From positions 97,472 to 161,471 of the forward strand of contig NZ_UUPU01000020.1 of NCBI RefSeq assembly GCF_900591205.1: a stretch of DNA of 64,000 nt, in the 5' to 3' direction. The DNA is from Pseudomonas viridiflava. Lineage in GTDB: Bacteria; Pseudomonadota; Gammaproteobacteria; Pseudomonadales; Pseudomonadaceae. The notes under the pieces were generated by a model that was not told the origin of the DNA, ran no database searches, and worked only from the letters and a program-made list of their open reading frames with translations. Position numbers and translations under genes: made by a program. Shown here one piece after another: positions 17,292-28,600 of this stretch; position 1 is the stretch's first letter; each line of letters begins with the position of its first letter.

Positions 17292-17966
17292 ATGGTGAAT
17301 GAAGTGGTTGACCTTACCCTGACCAAACCACGCTTGCGCCGAGGCTTTTTCAAGCGCTTGCCGGCCCTCTGGCTGGGGATTGTCGTGGTGGCATTGCTGC
17401 TGACCGGCAGCCTGTTCTGGCCATCATCGCCACGCGACCTGGGCGTGGGCCATCGCCTGCTGACCTCCGAGGTTTTGCCGCTGTGGCGCGACGGAGACCT
17501 GATCGTTCTGGTACGCCACGAAGAGCGCTGCGACCGCTCGACCAACCCGTGTCTGGGACCGGTCGAGGGCCTGACGATCAACGGCAGCCAGCACGCGGAA
17601 AACCTGGGCAAAGCCTTTAAGACACTGGGCATGGACAACAGCGACGTACTCGCCAGCCCGGCCATTCGTACCGCCCAGACCTTGCGCTTCATGTTCGGTA
17701 AAAACGAGCTGACCTCGGGCGAGAAAGCCGTCTGCGGCACGGCCATGGGTGAAGAACTGCTCAGCCACAAAACCCTGGGACGCAACCTGGTATTCATCAC
17801 TCACAGCGGCTGCATCGCCGACTTCGAAGCCACCCTGGGCTTTCCCCACGCGACCTTCCCCGAGTACGGCAGCGCGTTGTTCGTGCAGGTACTACCCAAC
17901 GGTAAGTTCAAGACCCTGGGTATCGTGAACAACCCGGACTGGCCCAACGCACTCAAGCAACTCTAA
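17292..17966 (+). CDS. ais: Ais/PmrG-like LPS core heptose-phosphate phosphatase (histidine phosphatase superfamily)
   Basis: 224 residues from ATG 17292 (a GTG two codons earlier is possible). One membrane anchor lies at about 28-48 (LWLGIVVVALLLTGSLFW), then a periplasmic histidine-phosphatase domain. The catalytic loop VLVRHEERCDRSTNPCL closely follows the E. coli Ais pattern FRHAERCDRSTNQCL; the second histidine is in FITHSGC. Ais removes phosphate from heptose II of the LPS core and in enterics is controlled by PmrA. Here it precedes the ArnT-like glycosyltransferases on the same strand, supporting a role in LPS remodelling. Confidence 0.88.
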   Translation: MVNEVVDLTLTKPRLRRGFFKRLPALWLGIVVVALLLTGSLFWPSSPRDLGVGHRLLTSEVLPLWRDGDLIVLVRHEERCDRSTNPCLGPVEGLTINGSQHAENLGKAFKTLGMDNSDVLASPAIRTAQTLRFMFGKNELTSGEKAVCGTAMGEELLSHKTLGRNLVFITHSGCIADFEATLGFPHATFPEYGSALFVQVLPNGKFKTLGIVNNPDWPNALKQL

Positions 17967-17992
17967 GTAGTTACCGCCCGCCGCCACGGCGT

Positions 17993-18013
17993 ATGTTCAG
18001 CAAAAAGACAGCC
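17993..18013. promoter_or_regulatory. Copy 2 of the shared upstream motif (before the ArnT-like genes)
   Basis: TGTTCAGCAAAAAGACAGCC with a preceding A, one mismatch from the copy at 17189-17209. It lies 42 bp before the small leader ORF and 137 bp before the first glycosyltransferase, so the glycosyltransferases probably have their own promoter rather than depending on read-through from ais. Confidence 0.5.
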
Positions 18014-18055
18014 ATGCTCTGGCATGTTTAATTGCGCCTTTTAATTAAGGACGTT

Positions 18056-18154
18056 ATGAAATTTCTCTGTCATCCAGTGACCGTTTTAATGTTTTCCACT
18101 ATTACTTCATTACTTCCAGAACTCGGTTTTAAACGTCAAGGAGCGACGTTGTGA
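18056..18154 (+). CDS. Small 32-residue leader ORF overlapping the ArnT-like start
   Basis: ATG at 18056 is preceded by TTAAGGACGTT, giving a good AAGGA site. The frame encodes 32 residues (beginning [15 protein letters not shown]) with a short hydrophobic stretch, and its TGA overlaps the GTG of the next gene (GTGA). The region is AT-rich compared with its surroundings. It may serve only to couple translation into the glycosyltransferase gene, or encode a short membrane peptide. There is no known family. Confidence 0.45.
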   Translation: MKFLCHPVTVLMFSTITSLLPELGFKRQGATL

Positions 18155-19809
18155 TCACTCGACTAAATCCTCTGCTGGTATTACTGCTGGCCATCGCCGC
18201 GTTTTATCTGCTGCCCCTGGGTCTGCACGGTTTGTGGATCCCCGATGAAACCCGCTACGCCCAGATCAGCCAGGAAATGCTGCATAGCGGCGACTGGGTG
18301 GCGCCGCACTTCATGGGCGTTCGGTATTTCGAAAAACCGGCCGCCGGTTATTGGCTGATCGCCCTGGGCCAGGCAGTGTTTGGCGAGAACCTGTTCGGGG
18401 TGCGCATCGCATCGGCCCTCACCACCGGTTTGAGCGTATTGCTGGCCTACGTGGTCGCCCGTCGCCTGTGGCAAGACCCACGCAAAAGTTTCGCCTGCGC
18501 CCTGCTCTACCTGAGCTTTGGCCTGGTGGCCGGGCAAGCCGGGTACTCCAACCTCGACCCGCAATTTACCTTGTGGGTCAACCTCAGCCTGGTAGCCCTG
18601 TGGTTTGCCCTCGACAGCACGCGTACACGCGAGCGTCTGGGCGCCTGGGCCGTGCTGGGTGTGGCCTGCGCCATGGGCTTTTTGACCAAGGGCTTCCTGG
18701 CCTGGGCGCTGCCGGTGCTGATTGCCGTGCCGTATATGCTCTGGCAACGGCGCCTGGGCGAGTTACTGCGCTACGGCCCGGTGGCGGTCGGGGTAGCGGC
18801 ACTGCTCTGCGTGCCGTGGGCGCTGGCGGTGCACCTTCAGGAACCGGATTTCTGGCGTTTCTTTTTCTGGAATGAGCACATTCGCCGCTTCAGCGCCGAC
18901 GATGCGCAGCACGTACGGCCATGGTGGTTCTTTTTGCCGATCATGGCGGTGGCCTGCCTGCCCTGGGCCGGGTTGTTGCCCAACACACTGCACAAGACCT
19001 GGACCGAAAAACGCCAACCGGCAATTGCCTTCCTGGCCCTGTGGCTGCTGCTGCCGCTGGGCTTCTTCAGCCTGAGCAACGGCAAGCTGCCGACCTACAT
19101 CATGCCCTGCCTGCTGCCGCTTGCACTGTTGATGGGGCACACCCTGAGCGAGCTGATCCGCGACGGCCGTGCTCGCACCCTCTGCCTCAACGGCCTGTTC
19201 AACTTCGTGATCGGCCTGGCCGCCATGATCGGCCTGATCTACCTGCAAATCGCCAGGCCGCTGTACGGCAACAGCCACGCCGAGATGTTCAGCCTGTCGT
19301 TGGCGTTTATCGTGCTGCTGGTGTGGGTGCTCACCAACCTGCTGCAAGCGTTTCGCCCGCTGACGTTGTGGGCGATGCCGGTGTTGGGCATCGGCGTGCT
19401 GGTGGTCCTGCTGCCCTGCAGCATGCCGGCGCAGATAGCCGATAACGAAATGCCCGATCAGTTTGTGCTCGAGCATCTGGAGGAGTTGCAGCACACCCAC
19501 GCGCTGCTGAGCAATGAGCTGGGGAGCGCCAGTGCAATGGCCTGGCGCCTGAAACGCGACGACGTGGCCTTGTATGACACCGAGGGCGAGTTGCGCTACG
19601 GCCTGCAATACGCCGGGGCGATAAAGCGCAAAGTCGAGTTGGAGCAGGTTCAGGACTGGCTCAAAGAGGCGCGCCAACACGGCTCGGTCGGCGTGCTGAT
19701 GCGGGTCAACAGCACCAGTGAAATGCGCGAGGCCGGGCAACTGCCGCCGGGAGGTAAACACTATTCCAAGGGCTACCTGGAACTTATCCTCTACCCGCAG
19801 TTGCCATGA
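18151..19809 (+). CDS. ArnT-like glycosyltransferase (GT83/GT39 family)
   Basis: 552 residues with about 12 hydrophobic helices and a C-terminal periplasmic part from residue 430. The ArnT hallmarks are present: [16 protein letters not shown] (with the DE pair of the first periplasmic loop) and [11 protein letters not shown]. This family moves a sugar, for example 4-amino-4-deoxy-L-arabinose, from undecaprenyl phosphate to lipid A or another glycan. The start is GTG at 18151 with AAGGAG 7 bases upstream, overlapping the leader ORF stop. No arnB, arnC or arnA genes are nearby, so the donor may not be Ara4N. The next gene overlaps it by 4 bp. Confidence 0.88.
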   Translation: MITRLNPLLVLLLAIAAFYLLPLGLHGLWIPDETRYAQISQEMLHSGDWVAPHFMGVRYFEKPAAGYWLIALGQAVFGENLFGVRIASALTTGLSVLLAYVVARRLWQDPRKSFACALLYLSFGLVAGQAGYSNLDPQFTLWVNLSLVALWFALDSTRTRERLGAWAVLGVACAMGFLTKGFLAWALPVLIAVPYMLWQRRLGELLRYGPVAVGVAALLCVPWALAVHLQEPDFWRFFFWNEHIRRFSADDAQHVRPWWFFLPIMAVACLPWAGLLPNTLHKTWTEKRQPAIAFLALWLLLPLGFFSLSNGKLPTYIMPCLLPLALLMGHTLSELIRDGRARTLCLNGLFNFVIGLAAMIGLIYLQIARPLYGNSHAEMFSLSLAFIVLLVWVLTNLLQAFRPLTLWAMPVLGIGVLVVLLPCSMPAQIADNEMPDQFVLEHLEELQHTHALLSNELGSASAMAWRLKRDDVALYDTEGELRYGLQYAGAIKRKVELEQVQDWLKEARQHGSVGVLMRVNSTSEMREAGQLPPGGKHYSKGYLELILYPQLP

Positions 19810-21329
19810 TGCTGCGCTATTGCAAAACCGAACGCGGCGCCCTGCTGCTGTTGCTGGGCGTCTCGGCGCTGCTGTTGCTGACCGGCCTGGGCGCGCGCGA
19901 CCTGTGGGGTCCGGAAACCCGTTGGGCCAATATCGCCCTGCAGATGCTGCAAAGCGGTGACTATTTCGACCCGTACCTCAAGGGCGTGCCGTATTACGAC
20001 AAACCCTTGCCCTCCTACTGGCTGATCACCGGCGCTGCACACCTGCTGGGTGGCCTGGGCCCCTGGTCGCTGCGCCTGCCATCAGTGATCGGCGCCTGGT
20101 TGAGTGTGTGGCTGGTGTACCTGCTCGGAGAGCGGCTGTTGCGCAAGGGCACCGGGCTGATCGCCGGCTGGATGCTCGCCACTACTTTCTATTTTCTGTT
20201 CTGGGCCAGGGTGGCCACGGCCGATGTACTCACCGTGTGTGGCGTGCTGGCGGCCGTCTGGTGGTATTGGCGCGGGCCTGAAGACACGCGGCTGTGGCGC
20301 TATAGCGTGTTTTTCCTGCTGCTGGCCCTCACGTCATTGCTCAAGGGCTTGATCGGTTTTGTCTTGCCGGGCCTGGTGCTGCTGCCGCACCTGCTTTGCG
20401 AGCAACGCTACAAACGCCATTTCAACCTGCGCCTGTTGCTGGCCCTGCTGATTGCCGCCGGGGTGTATGCGGTGCCGTTCGTGCTGTCCCACCTGTACGG
20501 GGCGCCGACCTACGGCGAGAGCGGCCTGGCGCTGGTGTTCCGGGAAAACGTGGTGCGCTTCTTCGACCCTTTCGACCATATGGGCCCGATCTACACCTAC
20601 CTGATCTACCTGCCCGCCTACACCCTGCCGTGGTTGCCGTGCTGGTTGCTTGGCCTCGGGCTGGCCGTGCGGCACTGGCGTGACACGCCGCCCAACGTGC
20701 GCTGGCTGGTGTGGGGCCTGGGGTTGCTGTTTGTATTCTTCACCGCGAGTGGCAGCCGCCGCAGCTACTACGTGCTGCCGCTGGTGCCGTTCGCGCAATT
20801 GCTGGGCGCATGGTGGGTAAGTGAGCGATTGCTGAAGAAACCCGCCCGTTGGCCACATTGGAAAAACGCCTTCGGCATCACGGCCGCCCTGCTGCTGATG
20901 ATTCTTGGCGTGGCCTATCCCTGGACCAACGGCAACGGTGGCGTCACCCGTTTCGCCGCGGATGTGCAAGCCCAGGCGGTCAAAACCGCGCCTTGGAACC
21001 AATGGCAAATGGTGCTGGTGGACGTCGACAACAAGCTGCCGATGTACCTGCAGAACCACGGCAAGCCTTTCTACTACGTGGCCCAGTCCCAGGACTTCCC
21101 ACGCCAGGGCGACAGCGCAGGGTTCATGACCTGGCTGGAAAAGACCAGCGGCCGACACTTCGACCCGCAACGCACGATTATCGTCGCGCAGTTCACCCAG
21201 GACGAACCGACGCCCCTGGCGTACCTGGCTGCGGATCATCAGCGAATCACGACTGGGCCGGACAATGGCGAGCGCTGGTTTCACCCGCGCGATGAAGGCA
21301 GTGTGGCGTTTATTCCTGCGGCGCGCTGA
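19806..21329 (+). CDS. Second ArnT/GT39-type membrane glycosyltransferase
   Basis: 507 residues, polytopic, clearly related to the preceding gene: [16 protein letters not shown] aligns with [17 protein letters not shown], and [11 protein letters not shown] with [11 protein letters not shown]. The aspartate of the first loop is replaced by proline (PET instead of DET), while the glutamate remains. A C-terminal soluble region starts near residue 380. Start (ATGATG at 19806) and stop overlap make it coupled to the first gene. It converges with the orphan ABC ATPase gene with no gap. It may use a different donor or acceptor, or partner with the first enzyme. Confidence 0.85.
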   Translation: MMLRYCKTERGALLLLLGVSALLLLTGLGARDLWGPETRWANIALQMLQSGDYFDPYLKGVPYYDKPLPSYWLITGAAHLLGGLGPWSLRLPSVIGAWLSVWLVYLLGERLLRKGTGLIAGWMLATTFYFLFWARVATADVLTVCGVLAAVWWYWRGPEDTRLWRYSVFFLLLALTSLLKGLIGFVLPGLVLLPHLLCEQRYKRHFNLRLLLALLIAAGVYAVPFVLSHLYGAPTYGESGLALVFRENVVRFFDPFDHMGPIYTYLIYLPAYTLPWLPCWLLGLGLAVRHWRDTPPNVRWLVWGLGLLFVFFTASGSRRSYYVLPLVPFAQLLGAWWVSERLLKKPARWPHWKNAFGITAALLLMILGVAYPWTNGNGGVTRFAADVQAQAVKTAPWNQWQMVLVDVDNKLPMYLQNHGKPFYYVAQSQDFPRQGDSAGFMTWLEKTSGRHFDPQRTIIVAQFTQDEPTPLAYLAADHQRITTGPDNGERWFHPRDEGSVAFIPAAR

Positions 21330-22253
21330 TCAGCAAGGCTTGCTCTTGCCGGGCTCAACGGCTTCGCCCGGCGGCGCAACGCCGAGTCCCGTCAGTTGTG
21401 CCTGCACCGCCCGCCCCTCGGCGCGATTGCGGATAAACCCGGCACGGGTAAAGCGCTCCAGGAACGGCACAGGCAAGGTTTTATCAGGCGCGGTCGGCGG
21501 GTGTTCGGCCACGTCACCGAACAGGGTGTAGGCCGCGCTGGGCAAGTGCCGGGTGTTGATGTCGCTGGTAAGGCGGCCTGCCTGCAGGACGATCGCGCGG
21601 TTGGTCACGCGTTGCAGGTCGGACAAGCGTTGCGAGATATACACAATCGCCACACCGCGTGCACGCTGGCTGTCGATCAGCCCCAGCAGGCGTTCAGCGT
21701 CGGCTTCGGGCAGCGCGGCGGTCGGCTCATCAAGAATCAGCAGTTTGGGGTGCAGGGCGAACGCCCGGGCGAGTACCAACAGTTGTCGATCGGCCTGGCC
21801 CAGGCGCTCTACCGGGAGCTGCAACGGCAGGTCCAGGCCCAACCCGGCGGCGATCGCTTCGGCGCGTTGCAGCAGGCTTTTGCGGTTGAGCAGAAAGTCT
21901 GCGTCGGGCTGACCCAACTCATCGAGCAACAGGTTTTCCGCCACGCTCAGGCCCGGCGCAATCGCGTCATCCGGCCGTTGGTGCACCGCCACAATCCCCA
22001 CCCGGCGCGCCGACAACGGCGACGTGAAGCGTTGCCGCTGCCCCTCTACCCACAGCTCGCCGGCATCCGGCACCAGGCTGCCGCTGAGGATCTTCACCAG
22101 GGTCGATTTACCTGCCCCGCCGGCCCCCAGCACTGCCACACCCTCACCCGGGTAAATATCCAGGTTGACCTGATCCAGTGCGCGCAGGGCACCAAAGGTC
22201 TTGCACAGGCCCAGCAGGCGGACCAGAGGCACGGGGGCAACAAGGTTGCTCAT
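21330..22253 (-). CDS. Orphan sugar-type ABC ATPase, half-size
   Basis: 307 residues. One nucleotide-binding domain like the N-terminal half of RbsA-type proteins: Walker A GAGGAGKST (about residue 42), Walker B LLILDEPTAAL and the switch region VYISQRL. The signature is LGQADRQLLVLARAF instead of LSxGxxQ, which is common in first domains of this family. The second domain is absent and is replaced by a 65-residue tail without similarity to ABC domains. No permease or binding protein is adjacent. It may be a remnant of a 500-residue ATPase or a protein with a new role; no frameshifted second domain is visible downstream. Confidence 0.75.
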   Translation of the reverse strand: MSNLVAPVPLVRLLGLCKTFGALRALDQVNLDIYPGEGVAVLGAGGAGKSTLVKILSGSLVPDAGELWVEGQRQRFTSPLSARRVGIVAVHQRPDDAIAPGLSVAENLLLDELGQPDADFLLNRKSLLQRAEAIAAGLGLDLPLQLPVERLGQADRQLLVLARAFALHPKLLILDEPTAALPEADAERLLGLIDSQRARGVAIVYISQRLSDLQRVTNRAIVLQAGRLTSDINTRHLPSAAYTLFGDVAEHPPTAPDKTLPVPFLERFTRAGFIRNRAEGRAVQAQLTGLGVAPPGEAVEPGKSKPC

Positions 22254-22398
22254 GGCTAATCTCTAAGGCGCAACGATGACTCATTACAGCGCCCGAGGGC
22301 GATGATTTATACCGCACAACAATGAGTTAGGTTCCGGATTAAAGGCATTACCTCAAGAACAATCCAATAGCTGAATCGCATAGCCAGCAATTTTTAAG

Positions 22399-22662
22399 TT
22401 ATAAGCGCTTGGCCAGCAGCGTGTTGAATGCATTCAGCACCGCGTCGGGCTGTCCCAGCATCCGTTGGTGGCCACAGGCGTGCAGCACCTGAAAGTCGGC
22501 ATTCGGCAACTGCCCGGCCAATACGCTGACCGGCAACACCAGGCTGGGGATCTGTTGCGCGTCCGGCCACTGCGCATGCTTGACCAGGGCCTTGAAGCGA
22601 TTCACGTGGACGCGGAGGTGTTGCCGTTGCTGCGCAAAATGGATGCAACACCTTGACCGCAC
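22399..22662 (-). pseudogene. Alpha/beta-hydrolase relic (C-terminal fragment)
   Basis: 87 codons whose product resembles the end of an alpha/beta hydrolase: WPDAQQIPSLVLPVSVLAGQLPNADFQVL followed by the catalytic-histidine strand ACGHQRMLGQPDAVLNAF. The nucleophile elbow and the whole N-terminal core are missing. The usual strand with an acidic residue after IPSLVL also seems deleted. It lies 6 bp behind the NRPS stop on the same strand, so it could be a relic of a separate hydrolase or type II thioesterase-like gene. Confidence 0.6.
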
Positions 22663-22668
22663 CTCAAC

Positions 22669-25600
22669 TCAGATCCGGCGGCGGCGGTTGAGGTGTGGGA
22701 TGGCAGTTTGCGGGGCCTCCACACGCTGCACCTGGGCCACGGTGCAGGCCGCCAAACGGGCCAATGTCGGCTGGCTGAACAAGGTCCGCGCATCCACCTC
22801 CAACCCGGCCTTGCGCAGCCGCGCCACCAGGTTTACCGCCAGCAGGGAATGCCCGCCCAGTTCAAAGAAGTGGTCGTGGCGCCCTACCCGTTCCAGCTTC
22901 AAGACCTCGGCCCAGATACCGGCCATCAACGTCTCGACTTCACCCTGTGGAGCCTCATAGCCCCGGCTGACCACCGCGTCCAACCCCGGCTCCGGCAGGG
23001 CCTTGCGGTCGAGTTTGCCGGCCGGGTTGAGTGGCAATACCTCAAGCTGCACAAAGGCGGCCGGCACCATGTACTCCGGCAACTGCTCCAGCACATGCGC
23101 CCGCAACGCGTCCGGGCTCGGTGCCTCTGCGCGCACGGTGAAATACGCCACCAGGCGTTCTTCACGAATCAGCACTGCCACCTCGCGCACCGCTGGATGT
23201 GCCAGCAAGCGCGCCTCGATTTCCCCCAACTCCAGGCGCACGCCACGCAGTTTGACCTGAAAGTCATTGCGCCCCAAAAACTCAAGGTTGCCATCCGGGC
23301 GGTAGCGCACCAGGTCGCCAGTGCGATAGAGCCGGTCACCCGCCACAAACGGGCTGTCAATAAAGCGTTCGGCGGTCAGTTGTTCCAGGCCCAGATAGCC
23401 GCGTGCAACCCCAACCCCGCCGATGTGCAACTGGCCGCTGACGCCCAAGGGCACCGGCGCGTCGTGCTCATCCAGCACATACAAGCGGGTGTTGCTGATT
23501 GCGCGGCCGATCGGCAATTGCAGCGGCGGCACCGGCGCGCCGGGTTCCAGAGTCCAGGCGCTGCTGTCCACCGTGGCTTCGGTGGGGCCATACACGTTAT
23601 GCAGGCGCACTTTGGGTAAGCGCGCCTGCACGCCACGGGCCAGGGCTTCGGTAAGTTCGCCGCCGCCGCACAACACGTCGGTAAGGCTGGTGCACAGCGC
23701 GGATTCGTCCAGTTCGAGGAACTGCTGCAACATCGCCGGCACGAACTTGATCACCGTGATCTGTTGCTCGCGAATCACTTGCGCCAGGTATGCCGGTTCG
23801 CGATGCCCATCGGGCCGCGCCAGGACCAGGCGCATGCCGTTGGCCAGCGGCCAGAACAGCTCCCACACCGAACCGTCAAAGCTTGCCGGCGCCCGCTGTA
23901 ACAACGCGCCGCCTTCGGCATTCGGGCACAGCTGCGAGCCCCAGTGCATCAGGTTGCCCAGGCCACGGTGCTCGATCATCACGCCTTTGGGCGTGCCGGT
24001 GGAGCCCGAGGTGTACATCACGTAGGCCAGGTTGGCCACGCTCAGGCCCGGCACCAGCGGGTTGCCCACCGGTGCCTGGCTCCAGGCGCAGTGGTCGAAG
24101 TCGATCACCGGGATCGACACCTCGCCCGGCACCTCGCGTGTGGCCGCGTGCACCAGCAGCGCCACCGGCTGGCTGTCTTGCAGCATGTGGGCCAGGCGTT
24201 CGCGTGGGTAGCCCGGGTCCAACGGCACATAGGCGCCACCGGCCTTGAGGATCGCCAGCAAGCCCACCACCAGCTCCGGCCCGCGCTCCACGCACAGCGC
24301 CACCCGCGAGTCCGGCTGCACGCCGCGCTCGCGCAGGTGGTAAGCCAGCTGGTTGGCGCGCTGGTTCAGCTCACGATAGGTCAGTTGCTGCTCACCCGCC
24401 TGCACCGCGATGGCATGCGGGTTCAGTCGCGTGTGGGCTTCGAACAGTGCGTGCACAGTCAGCGTGTCGGGGTAGTCAGTGGCGGTGGCGTTGAAGCCCA
24501 CCAGGAGTTTTTCCAGCTCGCCGGCAGGCAACACTTGCACCTCACGCAAGGGCGTGTGTGGCGCGTGCTCCAGCGCGTCCACCAGCCCATTCAACACGCG
24601 GTCCAGGTAGCCCAGCAGGCGCTGCGCGCCGACCTGGCGCGGCGCCTTGGCCTTGAGCTGAAAGCCGCTGGCGGTAGCGTCCACGGTGAGCATCAGCGGG
24701 TAACTGAGGATGTATTCACTGCTGAGCAGGGCGATACCTTGGACTAACTTCAGCCCAGGGTCGGCGCTGGTGTGGCGGTAGTTGAGCAAGCTGTTGAACA
24801 ACGGCGCAGCGCTGCTGCAACGCTGGGCCAGGGCCAGGGAAGCCTGTTCATGGGCGAGCAAGGCGCTGAGTTGGTTATGGGTATCCTGCAGCGCATCCGC
24901 CACGCTCTGCCCGGCCAAGCGCACGCGCAACGGCAGCGTGTTGATAAACATGCCAAGGGCGCGGTCGGCACCCGCACCCGCTTGCAGGCGGCCCAATAGA
25001 ACGGTGCCGAACACCACGTCATCGCGCCCGGCGACGCGGCTCAGCACCTGGGCCCACGCCAGGTGGAACAGGCTGGCGGCGCTGACCCCGTGGGCACGTG
25101 CCTGGGTGCGCAGGCGCTGGTTGAGCGCATCGTCGACAGGCCGTTCGCAGGCTTCGATGTCAGCGCGATCCGCCTGGCGTTCCTGCAAACCGAAAGCCAG
25201 GGTCGGCTCATCGACATCGGCCAGGCGCTCGCGAAAGAATGCCTCGTGCGCGGCCTGGCGCGCCGGCAAGCGGGCCTGCGCCACCACGTTGCGATACGGC
25301 ACCGGTGCCGGCAATTGGGCCTGTTCGCCCAGCAAATGCGCACGAATTTCGTCGACCAGCACGCGGGTCGAGGTGGCGTCATTGACCAGGTGATGGAAGC
25401 GCAGCCGGGCGATCCAGCGTGCGTGCTGTGGCTGTTCGGCATAGTCCAGGGCCATCAGCGGCGCCTGGCGCAGGTCGAGGGGCTCAGGCGGTTCGCGCAG
25501 CGCTTCGACGCGCAATTGCGCTTCGCGCCACACCACTTGCATCGGCTGTTCGAGGGCATCCCACGCCAGGCTGGTGCGCAGGATATCGTGACGGTTGATC

Positions 25601-28600
25601 ACCTGTTGCAGGGCCTGGGCAAAGGCGTCGAGTTGCTCGCGGCGCTCAAAGCTGAACAGCGCGTGTTGCTGGTAGGGGTCGCGCTCGTCGGTGAGGTGGT
25701 GGTAGAGCAACCCTTCCTGCAAGGGCGCTAGCGGGTAGATCTCCTGCACATTGGCCGCGCCGCCCGGCACGCCGGCGACGATGCGCTCGATGCTCGGCAG
25801 GTCGAGATCGGCCAGCACCAACAGGTCAGGGGTGATCCGGCTACAATCGGGCGGCACACGGTTGGCCGGCACGCCAACCTCCTGGCCCTCACTCGCCGCC
25901 GCCAGCGCCGCCAGGGTCGGCTGGCTGAACAACACCTGCACATCTGCACGCAGCCCGGCCTGGCGCATGCGCTGCACCAACTGCACCGCGAGCAACGAAT
26001 GCCCGCCCAGTTCAAAGAAGTGGTCATGCCGCCCCACCTGCTGCACCTGCAACAGCTCGGCCCAGATCTGCGCCAAGGCGGTTTCCACACCCTCACGCGG
26101 CGCTTCGAACAGCCGCGTCACAAACGTCGCCTGGGTGGGTGCAGGCAACGCCTTGCGGTCGAGTTTGCCGTTGGCGGTCAGGGGCCACACATCCAGCTGC
26201 ATGTAGGCCGCGGGCAGCATGTAGTCCGGCAACGTGGCGTGCAGATGGTTGCGCAGGGCCTCGATGTCCAGCGCATCAGGCGCGACACACCAGGCCAGCA
26301 ATTGCCCGTCGCGGTACTGCACCACGGCTTCCTTGACCGCCGGATGGGTAGCCAGCGCCGCTTCGATTTCACCCAACTCGATGCGCACGCCACGGATTTT
26401 CACCTGGTCGTCGTTACGCCCCAGGTACTCCAGGTTGCCGTCGGGCAGCCACCGCGCCAGGTCACCGGTGCGGTACAGGCGGCCCGGGCTGAAGGGGTTA
26501 TCGAGAAAGCGCTCGGCCGTCAGTTCGGGGCGGTTCAGGTAACCGCGCGCCACGCCTTTGCCGCCGACGTACAGCTCCCCTGTCACGCCGATGGGCACTT
26601 GGCGTTGCTGCGCATCCAGCAGGTAAACCGTGGCATTCGCGACGGGTGCACCAATGTGCAACGGCGCGCCCACTTCCACCCGGCCGGAGGTGGCGACTAC
26701 CGTGGCTTCGGTGGGGCCGTAGTTGTTGACCACCGCAAAACCCTGGGCTTGGCTGAAAGCACGCAGCCTGTCGCCACCGATCAGCAAGGTGCGCAGGCTC
26801 GGGTGGCCCTGTTGCTGGCTGAACGCGTACTCGGCCACCGGCGTCGGCAGAAAGCACACATCCAGCGGCTGGGCGCGCCACCAGCTCAGTAATGCGTCAA
26901 TGTCTTGCGCGCCGTCGTGGGCAGGCGGCAGGTGCAGGGTGGCGCCCACACACAGCGCCGGCCAGACCTCCCAGGCCATCGCATCAAAACCGAACCCGGC
27001 CACGCTGGCAGTGTGGCTGCCGGCGTGCAGGTCGAAGGCCCGACAGTGCCAGTCCACCAGGTTCGCCACGCTGTGGTGCTCGACCATCACGCCCTTGGGC
27101 AGCCCGGTGGAGCCGGAGGTGTAAATCACATAGGCGAGGTTCGAGGGTTTGACGGCAACGCGAGGGTTGGTGCCCAGGTGGAAGGTCGGGCGGTCCAGCA
27201 GCAGTACCGGCACCTGCAGCGCCGGTACGCGTGGCAGCAGGTCATGCTGGGTCAGCAGCGCCACTGGCGCGCTGTCCTGCAACAGGTAATTCAGGCGGTC
27301 GGCGGGATGGGCCGGGTCCACCGGCACATAGCAAGCGCCGGACTTGAGCACCGCCAGCAGCCCCACCAGCGTGTCCAGCCCCCGTCGCGCCAGCACCGCC
27401 ACCCGATCATCCGGCTGCACGCCGCGCTCGATCAGTTGATGGGCCAGGGCATTGGCCTGCTGGTTGAGCTGGGCGTACGTCAACTGCCGGCCCTGCTGCA
27501 CGGCGGCCACGGCCTGCGGCGTACGGGCGGCCTGGGCCTCGATACGCAGGTGCAGGAGGTACGGCTCGCCGACGGGTTGCGCGGTGGCATTCCATTGCTG
27601 CAGTTGGCGTTGCTCGGCGGGCGGGACCAACGAGAGTTCAGCGATCGTGCGTTCGGTGTCGTCCAGGCCCTGTTCCAGCAGCCAGGTAAAACGCTGCGTC
27701 AGCGCCTGCACTTCGTGGTGCTGGAAATACCCTTGGTTGTACACGCAATGCAGGCTCGCGGTGGCCTGGTAGCGGTTGCTGCGCAGGTGGAAGGCAATCG
27801 GCAAGGTTTCATGGTGATTGGAGACTTTGATCGCACGGGCCTGCACCTGGCCGAAACGCAGGTCATGGTCGTCCTGCTCGTACGACACCGACAGGTCGAA
27901 CAACTGACCGCGATTCGTGCGACGCAGGCCCAGCTCGCGGTTCATCTCGCTCAACGGGAAGCGCTGGTGACGAAAGTCCTGTTGGAGCTGGTCACGTACA
28001 CCGCGCACCAGCGCGCCGAAGGGCAACTGTTCGCTGAACTGGAAACGCACCGCGCTGACCTGAGCAAACAAGCCGACCGTGGCGCGCAAACCCGCGTTGG
28101 ATCGGTTGAGAATCGGCAACCCCACCACCCACTCTTCACGCTGGTGAGCGCGGGTGAAATACACATACAACGCGGCCAGCAACACATGAAACGCCGACGC
28201 CTGGTAAGCGTTGGCCACCCGCTCCATACGCTCGAGCAGCGCCACCGGGAAGGGCTCGACCAGTGTGTTGCTCGGCAGCTGCGCAGTGTGCCGAGGCTGC
28301 AGCAAAGGCTCGGGCAGCACTTGGTATTTGGAGAGCCAATAGGCACGGTCGCGGACGTAGCGCGAAGAACGGTGGTAGCGCTGATCGGCGTCGATAAAGT
28401 CGATATAGGACGCGGCCGTACCTTCCGATTGCCGACCTTGCTCCAGCGCGGTGTACAGCTGCGCCAGAGATTGCAGCATCTGACCAAAGCCCCAGCCGTC
28501 GAGGATCAGGTGGTGGGCCTGGGTGCCCAGGCGGTAGTGGTTGGCCGCCAGCTTGACCAGGAAAAAGCGCCACAGCGGTGCGCCTTCCATCACATAGGGC

